Assembly: GCF_038443385.1 (NCBI RefSeq)
Contig: NZ_CP151726.1
Location: forward strand, 3,348,001-3,412,000
Source: Stieleria varia
GTDB taxonomy: Bacteria; Planctomycetota; Planctomycetia; Pirellulales; Pirellulaceae
DNA: 64,000 nucleotides
Direction of reading: 5' to 3'
Of this stretch, positions 1 through 8,981 are shown one piece after another. Numbering within the stretch: position 1 is the first letter of the stretch; every line of letters starts with the position of its first letter. The position numbers were made by a program, and so were the translations under genes. The notes beneath the pieces are model-generated. The model saw only the letters and a list, made by a program, of their open reading frames with translations. It had not been told where the DNA came from and searched no databases.

Positions 1-134
1 ATGCCAATCCAATCCGCGTTCGGGTGCCCAAGAGAAACACGGGGTTTCATTTTTCGTCATCCGGCTACAATGGATGACTTGAGGGCTCGCGTGAGCCGGG
101 TATTTGTCAGAATTCAACAGTGGAGCGACAGGCA

Positions 135-767
135 ATGAGCGAGACAGGCGGCGATATCGCACCCGTTTACAACTCAGCCGTTGTCGGTGCCGAGAGCATC
201 TTGCTGGTCGACGATACGGTGATTTTGCGAGACCGATTGGCGTTGGCGCTCCAGCAGCGTGGGTTCACGGTCTCCACGGCGGGGAATTTTGACGAAGCCG
301 TTGAGGTGTTTCGTCGCAACCCGACCGATCTGGCGGTGTTGGACCTGCGCATGCCCGGCCGCAGCGGACTGGATTTGTTGCGAAAACTGCTGATGATCAA
401 ACCAGACACACGCGTGATCATTCTGTCTGGTTTTGGCAGCATTCCGGCCTCGATCGACGCGATTCGTGCCGGTGCCGTTAATTTTCTGTGCAAGCCGGCA
501 GATGCTGACGACATATTGTCAGCCTTTGTCCGTGGCGATGAGCCATCGGTGCCCAAGGGCGCGGTGTCCTTTCCCGCACCCTCGCTTGCTCGCAACGAGT
601 GGGAGCACATTCACCGGGTTTTGGCCGATTGTGGCAACAACATCAGCGAAGCCGCTCGCAGGCTGGGGATTCACCGCCGGTCGTTGCAACGCAAACTGCG
701 TAAGCGTGCTCCAGAGGATCCGGCAATCCCAAACGTGCCGGACGACGACGACGATATCGAGGAGTGA
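135..767 (+). CDS. RegA/PrrA/ActR-family response regulator
   Basis: Two-component response regulator of 210 residues. The receiver domain (about 21-135) has the acidic pair D26/D27, the phospho-acceptor D70 in VLDLRMPGRSGLD, S98 and the conserved K120 in FLCKPAD. A short proline-containing linker leads to a C-terminal Fis-type helix-turn-helix (about 165-191, SEAARRLGIHRRSLQRKLRK), the arrangement of the RegA/PrrA/ActR redox regulators. The protein ends in an acidic run of Asp/Glu. I chose the ATG at 135; an in-frame GTG at 120 would add five residues. No sensor kinase lies downstream, so its partner is either upstream of the window or elsewhere. The first 119 bases hold no gene I can support. 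The family call is firm; the redox role is an inference from the family. Confidence 0.88.
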   Translation: MSETGGDIAPVYNSAVVGAESILLVDDTVILRDRLALALQQRGFTVSTAGNFDEAVEVFRRNPTDLAVLDLRMPGRSGLDLLRKLLMIKPDTRVIILSGFGSIPASIDAIRAGAVNFLCKPADADDILSAFVRGDEPSVPKGAVSFPAPSLARNEWEHIHRVLADCGNNISEAARRLGIHRRSLQRKLRKRAPEDPAIPNVPDDDDDIEE

Positions 768-930
768 TCGGTAGGCTTTGCCAGCAACTCGGAAACTTTC
801 CGCTGAAGTGATGTTGGCTGAGCGGACGAGTGTTTGATACAGCAGGAGCTCCCAGTGGTCTCTGCGCGCCTTTATGCGTCGTTCACCGCTAGCCGCCGAT
901 CAACGTCCACGCGAATCCTCAGGAGCGTTT

Positions 931-1701
931 GTGACTATTCACACCGTCCGACATCGATCCGATCGCCCTCGTCATTCCCTACAGTCGCTGCTGCGTGGCC
1001 TGTTGCCGCTGGTCGCGTTGGCTGCGATGGTGCAATCGGGGTGTCATGACGGGCCGTTGTACGCGTTGAAATCCGTCAATCCGTATTTCACGATGAAAGA
1101 ATGGCGGAAAGACGCAGAGCTTGGTGTGACGGACCACGAACGTCGCGAACAACTCATGCAACTGGCCGATCAGATCGGCACCATGCCCATTGAAAGGCAG
1201 CGTTTCTGGGGCAAGCACCTCAGTCGGATCATGGCCAATGACCCGAGCGCGGAAATGCGGCACTTGTCGATGCTGGCCGCCAGTCGTCTGAAGACACCGC
1301 AGGCGATCGAGTTGCTGGAGCAGGGGTTGGATGATGAGAGCATGAAGGTCCGGATGTCGGCCTGTACCGGGCTGGGCAAGCGTCCCGAACCGCAAGCCGC
1401 TCAGTTGCTGGCGTCCGCGTTCGGCACCGAGACCGACCAGGACGTCAAGAACGCAGCGATCGCTGCGTTAGGAAAGCACAAGGGACAAATCCCAATGGAC
1501 TCGTTGCGTTTGGCGCTCAACGACCAAGACCCCGCGACGGTGAGCTTGGCCATGTCGTCGCTGCGAGGCGTGACCGGAAAGAACTACGGCACGACGCCTC
1601 AGCAATGGATTGCAGCCTTGGACAAAGCGACCCCGCCGACGCCGGACGGCGATGACGCCAAAGTTCGAATGGCATCGGGACAATTGCCGACCACGCGTTG
1701 A
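931..1701 (+). CDS. HEAT-repeat lipoprotein, function unknown
   Basis: A 256-residue protein. The N-terminus is basic, followed by a hydrophobic stretch (about 20-34) that ends in SGC at residue 38, which reads as a lipoprotein signal with a weak lipobox. The rest is helical and contains HEAT/PBS-type repeats, with units such as AIELLEQGLDDESMKVRMSA and the following degenerate units around residues 130-210. HEAT repeats are protein-binding scaffolds, so a structural or adaptor role in the periplasm or at the membrane is likely. I prefer the GTG at 931, which has AGGAGCG just upstream, over an ATG at 874 that would put 19 non-signal residues first. It is convergent with the Uma2-like gene, with a hairpin repeat between them. 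Confidence 0.72.
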   Translation: MTIHTVRHRSDRPRHSLQSLLRGLLPLVALAAMVQSGCHDGPLYALKSVNPYFTMKEWRKDAELGVTDHERREQLMQLADQIGTMPIERQRFWGKHLSRIMANDPSAEMRHLSMLAASRLKTPQAIELLEQGLDDESMKVRMSACTGLGKRPEPQAAQLLASAFGTETDQDVKNAAIAALGKHKGQIPMDSLRLALNDQDPATVSLAMSSLRGVTGKNYGTTPQQWIAALDKATPPTPDGDDAKVRMASGQLPTTR

Positions 1702-1724
1702 GCAACGAGCGATCATTTATGGGC

Positions 1725-1779
1725 GTAGTGGACGAGGTTACGAGTCCTGTCGCGCGGGACTCGTAGCCTCGTCCACTAC
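1725..1779. repeat. Long hairpin repeat between convergent genes
   Basis: Two 23-base arms (1725-1747 and 1757-1779) are inverted copies with one mismatch and enclose a 9-base loop, TGTCGCGCG. The arm begins GTAGTGGACGAGG. The hairpin lies in the gap between the ends of two convergent genes (1701 and 1818). It lacks a T-run, so it is not a classic intrinsic terminator, but it could block transcription from both sides. Confidence 0.8.
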
Positions 1780-1817
1780 GAATGCGTCGCTTGCTGATCG
1801 TGCGTCGGCATAATCAA

Positions 1818-2522
1818 TCACTGCTGGGCTGCGAGGGTGGCGACGAATTCCTGGTGGCTGGGATCGGCGAGTCCCTGTTGCAGAACTTGCAGCACGCGAG
1901 CCATGTCACCATTGAGCACTGCGGTTGAATCGAGCCACAGGCCGGGGAATACTTCACTGCGGTAAATGCCATCGTCGGACGCGGGATGTCGGTCGAAGCG
2001 GCCTTCCACAAGAATGAACCAGTCGATGGCTGAATCCTCGGTCCGCCACACCACGTATTCTTTCACGCCGTTGCGGCGATAAGCATTCAGTTTTTCATGC
2101 AGGTCATAACTGACCGTGCTGGCCGCGATTTCCACAATCAGTTCAGGAGCACCCTGGATGTATCCGTCCACCAAACGAGACTGCCCACCCGCCTGCTGCG
2201 TCAGCCGTAGATATCCATCCGGCTGAGGCGCGTTGTCAACGTCCATTTGTAATGTCGAATTGTCTCCGCCTACGACGCCTGGCGTCATGACTCGATAAAT
2301 CCCCAGCCACGTGATGAAGTCAAAATGAGGCTCGCCATGACGATCGGCAGAAACGGGTGATGGCATGTAAACGCGTCCTTCGATCAGTTCGGCGTGGCTG
2401 ACATGAGGCATAGACTGATACCGCCGCAGGAATTCCGCTTGCGTCATCCGATCTCCGTTGCGAAGCTGCGGCCTGACCTGGACTTCGGGTTTTTCTGTGA
2501 GTGAATCAAGTTCGGTAGCCAT
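1818..2522 (-). CDS. Uma2 (DUF820) family PD-(D/E)XK nuclease-like protein
   Basis: Protein of 234 residues with the Uma2/DUF820 restriction-endonuclease-like fold. The signature reads PELIVEIAASTVSYDLHEKL followed by a conserved Y/N-rich stretch and EYVVW; an upstream Asp in QPDGYLRL fits the first acidic position of the fold. The N-terminal LIEGRVYMPSP and HG segments are also typical. Family members are abundant in cyanobacteria and planctomycetes and their substrate is unknown. I chose the ATG at 2522; the reading frame extends to a TTG at 2555. The gene stands alone and reads towards the HEAT-repeat gene. Confidence 0.8.
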   Translation of the reverse strand: MATELDSLTEKPEVQVRPQLRNGDRMTQAEFLRRYQSMPHVSHAELIEGRVYMPSPVSADRHGEPHFDFITWLGIYRVMTPGVVGGDNSTLQMDVDNAPQPDGYLRLTQQAGGQSRLVDGYIQGAPELIVEIAASTVSYDLHEKLNAYRRNGVKEYVVWRTEDSAIDWFILVEGRFDRHPASDDGIYRSEVFPGLWLDSTAVLNGDMARVLQVLQQGLADPSHQEFVATLAAQQ

Positions 2523-2603
2523 AGCCAGACCTTCGACTTGTCGTGCGGATTTCAATGGGCATCAAACATGCAAACCTGATTCCATCATAGTGTCCGGAGT
2601 CCG

Positions 2604-2648
2604 AATTGTGTCCCCATGATTCCTCCCCAGACACAATTTCGCTCAACG
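2604..2648. other. Inverted repeat upstream of the Uma2-like gene
   Basis: Arms AATTGTGTC (2604-2612) and GACACAATT (2640-2648) are perfect 9-base complements with a 27-base spacer. The site lies between the end of the CCA-adding enzyme gene and the start of the Uma2-like gene, both on the minus strand. It could be a weak terminator stem or an operator. There is no T-run on either strand. Confidence 0.35.
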
Positions 2649-2706
2649 CACTGGTTCGCTCAGTAGACCGGTTCGCTTAACAAACTGGGGAAGTATGTGA
2701 CAGCGA

Positions 2707-4062
2707 TCACTGTGACGCGATTTGCTGCGCCATCTCGATCGCTTCCTGACGAGATGTGATCTGCTCATCCAGTTGCGCTGCGCGAACGGAGCTTAGGATC
2801 AACGCGAATTGTTTCCCGGGGCGAAATCCGAGGTCCACCAAGTCGTCGCCGGTCAATAGCATGGCCGGGTTGAGTCTTTCCTCTGGCCACTGCAATACCT
2901 GGGCAGCTCGCTGAACACCCGCCCATTTTAGATCGGTGGCAGACGCCACGGCGCGGGCGACGTTGACGGTGGAGCGAATGTCACGGTCCAACAAAATCGG
3001 TTGAGCTTGCGACCAAGGCAACTCGTCGAGCTGAACGACTCGCCGCCAATTGCGGCCCACCGCGGACAGGACACGCAGTTCTTCGTTGGTCAGTTTCCAA
3101 CGCTGCACCAAGTCTCGCCTCACGCGTTCGTCGGACTCCAGCCCCAAGGCGACTTGCACACACGCCAGGCAGTCGGCAAACGGACGGTCGATCAAGGCAT
3201 CCAGATACGGATCCAGCTCGGAGAGATCATGATCGGCAGCAGCAGGAAAGACGCGGCGCATCAGGTCGAGTTGCTGCATCAATCTCAAGCCCACCGCGGC
3301 AGCCGGGGCGCTGATGATCTTGCGCATTTCGGCACCGATGCGTTCGCCGCTGACCACGGTGATCTCGTGCGCGTGATCGCGGATCGAGCGTGCCGTCGAT
3401 TCTTCCATTTCGAATCCCAGCACGGTTGCAAAGCGGACGGCTCGCAGCATTCGCAGTTTATCTTCGTCGATTCGCTGATCGGGCTGCCCGATGGTGCGCA
3501 GCAGTCCTTGCTCCAGGTCGACTTGTCCGCCCACAAAATCGATGACTTCGTCGGCTTGTGGATCATAAAACAATCCGTTGATGGTGAAATCTCGCCGCAG
3601 AGCGTCTTGTTCTGCCGATCCGAAATGCACGCTGTCTGGTCGACGTCCGTCGCTGTACTCGCCGTCACTGCGAAACGTCGCGACCTCTGTTGGCATGACC
3701 ACTGGCGGCACGACCGACGAAGGGGCATCGCTGTGTGAATCACCCGCGTAGGAATGTCTTGGCGGCAGGACTCCGATCACGCCGAATGATGCGCCAAAGG
3801 CAAGCGTGTGTCGGTGTCCAAAGACCTCGCGGATCGTTTCCGGCGTGGCGTTGGTGGCGACATCAAAGTCTTTGGGGGCTCGGCCCAGAAGCGCGTCTCG
3901 TACGCACCCGCCGGCAAAGTAGGCAACGAAACCGGCGTCAGCCAACACTCGCGTGATCCTGACGGCTTCCTGGTAGCCGCGTGAGCATTCGGGGGCGGAT
4001 TGGAAAAGGTTTTCGTGAAACAAAGTTTGGCTTCCTCGCGTGGGTCGGTTTGCGATTGTCAA
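2707..4062 (-). CDS. CCA tRNA nucleotidyltransferase / poly(A) polymerase family
   Basis: Class II nucleotidyltransferase of up to 451 residues that adds or repairs the 3' CCA of tRNA (or adds A tails). The catalytic head shows GGCVRDALLGRAPKDFDVAT with the metal-binding DxD (D-F-D), then the TFRSDGEYSDGRRP motif, RRDFTINGLFYDP, and a helical neck/body with DEDKLRMLRAVRFA. A 25-residue insert (around HSYAGDSHSDAP) splits the head. The frame opens with TTG at 4062; a second TTG at 4023 has a good GAGGAAG ribosome-binding site and may be the true start. It is divergent from the Nudix gene with only 29 bases between. CCA addition and poly(A) polymerase activity cannot be told apart from sequence alone. 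Confidence 0.88.
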   Translation of the reverse strand: MTIANRPTRGSQTLFHENLFQSAPECSRGYQEAVRITRVLADAGFVAYFAGGCVRDALLGRAPKDFDVATNATPETIREVFGHRHTLAFGASFGVIGVLPPRHSYAGDSHSDAPSSVVPPVVMPTEVATFRSDGEYSDGRRPDSVHFGSAEQDALRRDFTINGLFYDPQADEVIDFVGGQVDLEQGLLRTIGQPDQRIDEDKLRMLRAVRFATVLGFEMEESTARSIRDHAHEITVVSGERIGAEMRKIISAPAAAVGLRLMQQLDLMRRVFPAAADHDLSELDPYLDALIDRPFADCLACVQVALGLESDERVRRDLVQRWKLTNEELRVLSAVGRNWRRVVQLDELPWSQAQPILLDRDIRSTVNVARAVASATDLKWAGVQRAAQVLQWPEERLNPAMLLTGDDLVDLGFRPGKQFALILSSVRAAQLDEQITSRQEAIEMAQQIASQ

Positions 4063-4091
4063 ACCCGTGATCGGTTCGTTAGAAAAACGTC

Positions 4092-4535
4092 ATGAACTCA
4101 TCCAAGGCAAGACCGACGACACGACGCAAGCGAGGGGTGGTGGGTGTGATCTTGCGTGACGAGCGAATGCTGGTCATTCGCCGGTCGCTCACGGTGACCG
4201 CTCCGGGAATGTTGTGTCTGCCAGGGGGAACCATTGAGGAAGGTGAGTCGGAGTGTGAGGCATTGGTTCGCGAAATGCAAGAAGAACTGCTGATCGATGT
4301 CGAGCCGATCGGGCTGTGCTATCGCAGTGTCACCGCGTGGGGGACGAACTTGGCGTGGTGGCAAGCAGAATTGTCACCGGCGCAGGTACCCAAGGCCAAT
4401 CCGGATGAAGTGGCGGAGTATTTTTGGTGCACCCGCGACGAGCTTCGTTCCGCAAGCGACGCGCTGCCCAGCTTGCCGGAGTTTGTGGCCGCGTGGGAGT
4501 CCGGGATGATCAAGATCGACGCATCGTGGCGTTGA
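4092..4535 (+). CDS. Nudix hydrolase (MutT-like)
   Basis: A 147-residue single-domain protein that should hydrolyse a nucleoside diphosphate derivative. The Nudix box runs from GTIEEGE to REMQEELLI and keeps the metal-binding glutamates (REUxEE), but the usual final glycine is Leu. The N-terminal GVVGVILRDERMLVIRRS strand and GMLCLPGG fit the MutT fold. The substrate cannot be inferred. The gene ends 22 bases before the convergent gene at 4558, with no obvious terminator in the gap. Confidence 0.85.
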   Translation: MNSSKARPTTRRKRGVVGVILRDERMLVIRRSLTVTAPGMLCLPGGTIEEGESECEALVREMQEELLIDVEPIGLCYRSVTAWGTNLAWWQAELSPAQVPKANPDEVAEYFWCTRDELRSASDALPSLPEFVAAWESGMIKIDASWR

Positions 4536-4557
4536 GCGGACGCGTTACAGCAGCAGC

Positions 4558-5052
4558 TCAAACTCGATTCTTGGCGGCGTATTGTTCGGCGTACTCGATC
4601 GCCCACGCGTCGATCAGTTTCTCGAAGTGATCGATATCGACGTCTTCGACCGGCGCGTAGTGGGATCGACTGAACATCTCACGGTTCATCACCGTGCCCT
4701 TGCCCTTGAGGTCCAGGACACGCAAGTCGCTGTAGGGACGGATCACCAGTTCCAATCGACTGTACAGATTGGTCCGCTTTCCGGACTCGATCCTCAGGTC
4801 ATCGCGGTAGCACGCAGCGCCCCAGCCGATTTCACCGAACAAGGATTCTTGGCGGAAACCGGGGAAGTGATCCGCGACCTTTTGGATGGTTTGCTCGATT
4901 CGTTCCGACAGTGAGAGTCGGAACGACGTGTGCATGCCGCGTAGTTCTTCTTCACTGAGCTTCTTCTGCATGGCTTCGGAAGCCGAGTGTTCACCACGTC
5001 GCTGGCCTCGCTCGATCGCCGACTCCAATCGTGACTCAAAATCATCGGTCAT
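4558..5052 (-). CDS. Conserved hypothetical protein, coupled to the Tex-like gene
   Basis: A 164-residue soluble protein with no family that I recognise. The N-terminal third is charged and helical (MTDDFESRLESAIERGQRRG), and the middle has an alternating strand pattern around SRLELVIRPYSDLRVLDLKG; there is no signal peptide or membrane segment. Its ATG overlaps the stop of the upstream tex-like gene by 4 bases, so the two are translated together and may act in the same RNA-related process. Function unknown. Confidence 0.7.
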   Translation of the reverse strand: MTDDFESRLESAIERGQRRGEHSASEAMQKKLSEEELRGMHTSFRLSLSERIEQTIQKVADHFPGFRQESLFGEIGWGAACYRDDLRIESGKRTNLYSRLELVIRPYSDLRVLDLKGKGTVMNREMFSRSHYAPVEDVDIDHFEKLIDAWAIEYAEQYAAKNRV

Positions 5053-8000
5053 TGATTCGCGGTGTCCGAGGAGTGGCTGGAGTCGGATTCGTTGGTGACG
5101 CTGTCGGTCGACGTGTTCGCCGGCGTGTGTTGTGGAGCGGGTTGCTCACTCACGTCCGGCTGGGAGGTGGCAACATCGGCCGGCTGGGAATCCGACTGTG
5201 TGTTGTCGCTTGACTTCGCGTCGGGCTTGTTTTCCGTTTTGTTTTCCGTTTTGTTTTCCGGTGCCGTTGGTGCCGCAGTTTCTTTTTCTTTGACTGCGGT
5301 TTCTTTGGGAGCCGACATGAACTGTAACAGATCGCCGAAGGAACGTAGGGGCTCGACGCCTTTCTGCATCGCATCGGTCAACGGTTTGGCTTCCGCTTTG
5401 GCGACCACGCGATACGATTCGGGCTTCTTGGGTCCACGACCGCGTGCATCGCGATCACGTCCTCCGCGGCCACCGCCGCTTTTACGGTCAGGCCGTCCAC
5501 CGCCGCCACCGGGGCCGGAGCGTCCGCCGCCACCGGATTTGGGAGGTCCGGAGCGTTGACCGCCGCCCTGTCCGGCACCCTGTCCGGCACCTTGTCCGCC
5601 GCTTTGTGCGGCACCTTGTCCGCCAGTTCGGCCGCCTGCAGCGGCGGGTTGACCACCGCGGCGCTGGCCGCCTTGTCGAGGTCCTCCCTGAGAACGTCCT
5701 CCGCGGCGTGGCGATTCGTTTTTGCGTTCTTGACGTTCGCGTTCCACTTCCGCTTCACGCTCGGGTGACATTGTGCTCAGCGCGACACGGCGTCGCTTTT
5801 CATCGATGCCGGTGACCCATGCGGTCAGCACATCGCCCACTTGAACCGCTTCATGCAGATCTTCGACGAATCCGTCGCTGATCCGGCTGACATGGATCAA
5901 TCCGCTGCAGTCGGGGGCCAATTCGACGAAGACGCCGAAGGGCATCACGCCGACAACGACGCCGACGACTTGATCACCTGGCTTCAAGGCTTTCAGTGCC
6001 GGCATGTTTTTCAGCACTGCGGGCGGGTCGGCGCTGACTGCGGAATCGCCGAAGGGATCACAGAGCCAGCGAACCAGTTGGTTCACCCGATGCGTGCCGA
6101 CTTGCCATTCCTTGATGCACTTGTCGATCCGAGCCTTCTCGGGCAATGGCGTTCGGAACGGTTTGGCTGCGGCTTCACTGTCAGCGGCTTCACTGTCTGA
6201 TGTAGCACTGTCTGATGTAGCACTGTCGGCGTTAGCACTTGCTGGCTGATCGGTGGTTTCGTCTGTCTCGGGCGACGATTCTGGTGCCGCAGCAGATTCG
6301 GTGTCGGTTGAATCAGCCCCGGGAGACGATGTGTTTTCGTCGGTGGTCACATCGGGATTCGATTCCGACGCTGGTTCGGACTCGGAGGTTTCGTTGCTCG
6401 TTGGCTCGGACGCGGTTTCGCTAGTCAATTCGGCGACCGATTCTGTCGCAGCGTCGGTTGTCGGAGTTGAACCTGTCTCTGGTGGCAAATCGACATTGAA
6501 CTCGGACGCTTGCGCGCCGGCTTCGCTGAAATCCTCGATCGCAGCAGGCTGTGGCGGCGTCGTTGCGTCGACCAAGCCCGGTTCAGCGGGAGACGGTGCG
6601 GTCTCGAAGCTTGGCGGCACGTAGCCGGGGGGGGAATCCGGAGGCAGCTCGACGTTGAGCGCAGAGGCCAGTTTCTTTGCGAGGGGATAATCGTCCGGAT
6701 GGATCAGCGTCCCATCGAGCACTTCGCTGCTGCCGAACACTCTCAAGAACGGTAGTGCTTGACGGCTATCGGCGGCGCTCGTCCATCCCTCCAGTTCCAG
6801 CAATTCGCTGCGACTGGCGATCGGTTGGTTGCGTCGACGTTTATCGAGAGCTTTGGCGGTCGTTTCGTTCATGCCGGGCAAGCGTTGCAGCCAGGGCGTC
6901 GGTGCGGCGTTGGCGTCCACTCCGCCTTGCGATGCGCCGCTGGTCATGACGCTTTCGAGAGCCAATGCGAGTGCATCGCTGGACAATTCGCTTTGGAACG
7001 AAGCCAAGCGAAGTTTCAGCGGATCGATCTTTGCGTACGCTTGCGCGGGATGCAGGATCGAGAACGCCAGCCAAGCTGCGGCGCGGAACCGTCGCGGGGT
7101 GGAACGCATTTCGGCGTTGGAAACATCGCTGCCCGCGTAGGCATCCGCACCACTGCGGTCGGCCAGTGTCCAGCGAATCGAGCTGTCAGGCGACTGTTTG
7201 ATCAAATCTCCCAAAGCGACGATACAAGCGCGGCGGCTGGGACCGTTGCTGATCACGACCAGGTCCACGTTGAACTTGTGGATCAGCTCACCCATCTTCG
7301 CCACGGCCTGGGAACGCAGGTTGGACTGCAACTGACAGGGCAGGTCTTCGCCGTGCAAGACACGTCCATCGGCGGAAACGATTGCGGTGGCGGCCGTGCG
7401 AGGTCCGACGGCGTCGATCGACATCACGATTTGTGCATCGACGCTGCCGCGATTGACTTGTCCACGCAACTGGTCGGCGGCCAGCATCACCAGTCGAGCC
7501 GAAGCCCGTTCGTGAAGCTCGTCCCACCACGCGCCCTCGGCGGCTTCCCGCAAGTTGGCTTCGTGGTTCAAAACGATCTCGCCAAGTTTTTCTTCGGCGT
7601 TACGATTGAGTCCGGCGACGGTGTGTTTGATTTCGGCGACGAGTTTTGCCGCATCGTATTCAAACGAGCACACCGCAACTTGGCTTCGCAATCCGCGGCC
7701 CAACATCACGACTTGGAAAGCGCTGAGCTTGCTGGCAGGAATTCGCTTGCCCGAGAGCGGTTGCAGCACGCTGACCAACCAGCGACGGCGTCGTTGGCGA
7801 GGCGAGATCTTTTTCTTCTTCGGCTGCGCGGCCTTCTTGGGCTTGGCGGGTTTCTTGGTTGCCGTCGGTTTGCTCGCCGCGGTCGGGTCGCTTGGTTCGC
7901 TCTGAGCTGTTGGGTCGCTCGCTTCGCTCTGGGCTGTTGGGTCGCTCGCTTCGCTCTGGGCTGTTGGTTCGCTCTGAGCTGTTGGGTCGCTTTGGGCCGG

Positions 8001-8981
8001 TTTGTCTTCGGATGTCGCTATTTCAGCGGTTGTCTCGGCCGGCGGTGCCGTTTGAACCTCAGGCTCGCTGCTGCCGGCTTCCGCAGGTGCGGCTTCCGTT
8101 TCGGGAGTCTCAGCAGCGGCTTCTGTTTCTGGAGTTTCCGCAGCGACAGCGGTCTCTGTACCCGGCTCAGGGGTACTTTCTGAAGCGTCCTCAGCAGAGG
8201 GTTGCTCTGGCGAAGCTGTTTCTGGCGAAGTTGTTTCTGGCGAAGTTTCCGCTGAGGCAGATGCTACTTCGTCGGCGTCACTGTGTGGCGTTTTCGCTTT
8301 TGCAGTGTCGGTTGCCTTGGTCGTTTGCGACGCGGGTGAGACTTGTAATTCGGACGACTCGTCGTCGTGGTTGGATTCATCGTCAGCGTGGTCGTCGTCG
8401 CTGCCGTGGGGATCGGAGACGCTGGAGACGTAGATCTTTGCGTTCTTGCTCAACCAGCGAACGGCGGCGCTGATCACTCTTGGGTCGCCCGCAAGACGTT
8501 CGGCGATAGCGTCATCCAGACCGTCGATGGCCGCATCGGTGTCTTTGATGCCGTCGATGGCACCGGCCAAGGCGGCGAAGTCTCCGCCGTCACCTTTTTG
8601 TGGATTGAGAACACGAACGGCCAAGCGGTTGGCGTCGCTTGCGGCCCCGTCACCGGATTCGCCTCGCAATCGGCGTCTCAGGCGATCGAGAGTGCGGCGT
8701 GAATTGCACTTGCGAATCGCGTTGCCGATGGAGGGATCCGCCAGCGGCGTTTGCTCCCATGCGCTCAATAGCTCATCGCGAAACTCCACCAAAGAGTTCT
8801 CAGCGTCGAGAGCCGTTTTGAGTGCCCAAAGTGTGGCTTCATCAATCCCGCCCAGCTCATCTCGCCGATAGCGAGCCAGGAATGGAGGCTGGTAGCCTTG
8901 TTCCAGGAGAGGTTGGGCGAGTTTCAGTCCGGCAACTTCGCAACGCCCACGACGGGCAATTGCATCTAGATCGACAGTCAT
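5049..8981 (-). CDS. Tex-like S1 RNA-binding protein with large disordered inserts and RGG tail
   Basis: A 1310-residue relative of the transcription accessory protein Tex (usually about 770 residues). Order: Tex N-terminal helical region (1-180); acidic, low-complexity insert (about 183-395) with repeats such as DPTAQSEAS and ETPETEAA ending in a Lys/Arg-rich stretch; Tex core with a YqgF/RNase-H-like domain (about 510-640); helix-hairpin-helix part (about 694-750, LQRLPGMNETTAKALDKRRR); second acidic insert (about 780-944); S1 domain (about 997-1074, GVMPFGVFVELAPDCSGLIH); Gly/Arg-rich RGG segment (about 1084-1190); charged tail. It should bind RNA or transcription complexes in the cytoplasm. 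The inserts roughly match the excess over normal Tex length. First gene of a two-gene operon. Confidence 0.85.
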   Translation of the reverse strand: MTVDLDAIARRGRCEVAGLKLAQPLLEQGYQPPFLARYRRDELGGIDEATLWALKTALDAENSLVEFRDELLSAWEQTPLADPSIGNAIRKCNSRRTLDRLRRRLRGESGDGAASDANRLAVRVLNPQKGDGGDFAALAGAIDGIKDTDAAIDGLDDAIAERLAGDPRVISAAVRWLSKNAKIYVSSVSDPHGSDDDHADDESNHDDESSELQVSPASQTTKATDTAKAKTPHSDADEVASASAETSPETTSPETASPEQPSAEDASESTPEPGTETAVAAETPETEAAAETPETEAAPAEAGSSEPEVQTAPPAETTAEIATSEDKPAQSDPTAQSEPTAQSEASDPTAQSEASDPTAQSEPSDPTAASKPTATKKPAKPKKAAQPKKKKISPRQRRRRWLVSVLQPLSGKRIPASKLSAFQVVMLGRGLRSQVAVCSFEYDAAKLVAEIKHTVAGLNRNAEEKLGEIVLNHEANLREAAEGAWWDELHERASARLVMLAADQLRGQVNRGSVDAQIVMSIDAVGPRTAATAIVSADGRVLHGEDLPCQLQSNLRSQAVAKMGELIHKFNVDLVVISNGPSRRACIVALGDLIKQSPDSSIRWTLADRSGADAYAGSDVSNAEMRSTPRRFRAAAWLAFSILHPAQAYAKIDPLKLRLASFQSELSSDALALALESVMTSGASQGGVDANAAPTPWLQRLPGMNETTAKALDKRRRNQPIASRSELLELEGWTSAADSRQALPFLRVFGSSEVLDGTLIHPDDYPLAKKLASALNVELPPDSPPGYVPPSFETAPSPAEPGLVDATTPPQPAAIEDFSEAGAQASEFNVDLPPETGSTPTTDAATESVAELTSETASEPTSNETSESEPASESNPDVTTDENTSSPGADSTDTESAAAPESSPETDETTDQPASANADSATSDSATSDSEAADSEAAAKPFRTPLPEKARIDKCIKEWQVGTHRVNQLVRWLCDPFGDSAVSADPPAVLKNMPALKALKPGDQVVGVVVGVMPFGVFVELAPDCSGLIHVSRISDGFVEDLHEAVQVGDVLTAWVTGIDEKRRRVALSTMSPEREAEVERERQERKNESPRRGGRSQGGPRQGGQRRGGQPAAAGGRTGGQGAAQSGGQGAGQGAGQGGGQRSGPPKSGGGGRSGPGGGGGRPDRKSGGGRGGRDRDARGRGPKKPESYRVVAKAEAKPLTDAMQKGVEPLRSFGDLLQFMSAPKETAVKEKETAAPTAPENKTENKTENKPDAKSSDNTQSDSQPADVATSQPDVSEQPAPQHTPANTSTDSVTNESDSSHSSDTANQ
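7885..7991. repeat. In-gene minisatellite, 27-base unit, in the tex-like gene
   Basis: Two full 27-base units (7904-7930 and 7931-7957), beginning GAGCTGTTGGGTCGCTCGC and GGGCTGTTGGGTCGCTCGC, are followed by an 18-base deletion derivative (7958-7975) and a partial copy (7976-7991). On the minus strand they encode the DPTAQSEAS repeats of the first acidic insert. Unit length is a multiple of three, so copy-number change would keep the frame. Confidence 0.8.

Noticed and set aside
1-138. Open plus-strand frame at the window start
   Set aside because: It ends 46 codons in, overlaps the response-regulator start, and has no recognisable residues.
6759-8183. Long plus-strand frame of 474 codons
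   Set aside because: It lies wholly antisense to the tex-like gene, whose protein has clear domains. The predicted product is full of Gly/Arg/Gln/His typical of the complement of GC-rich coding DNA.
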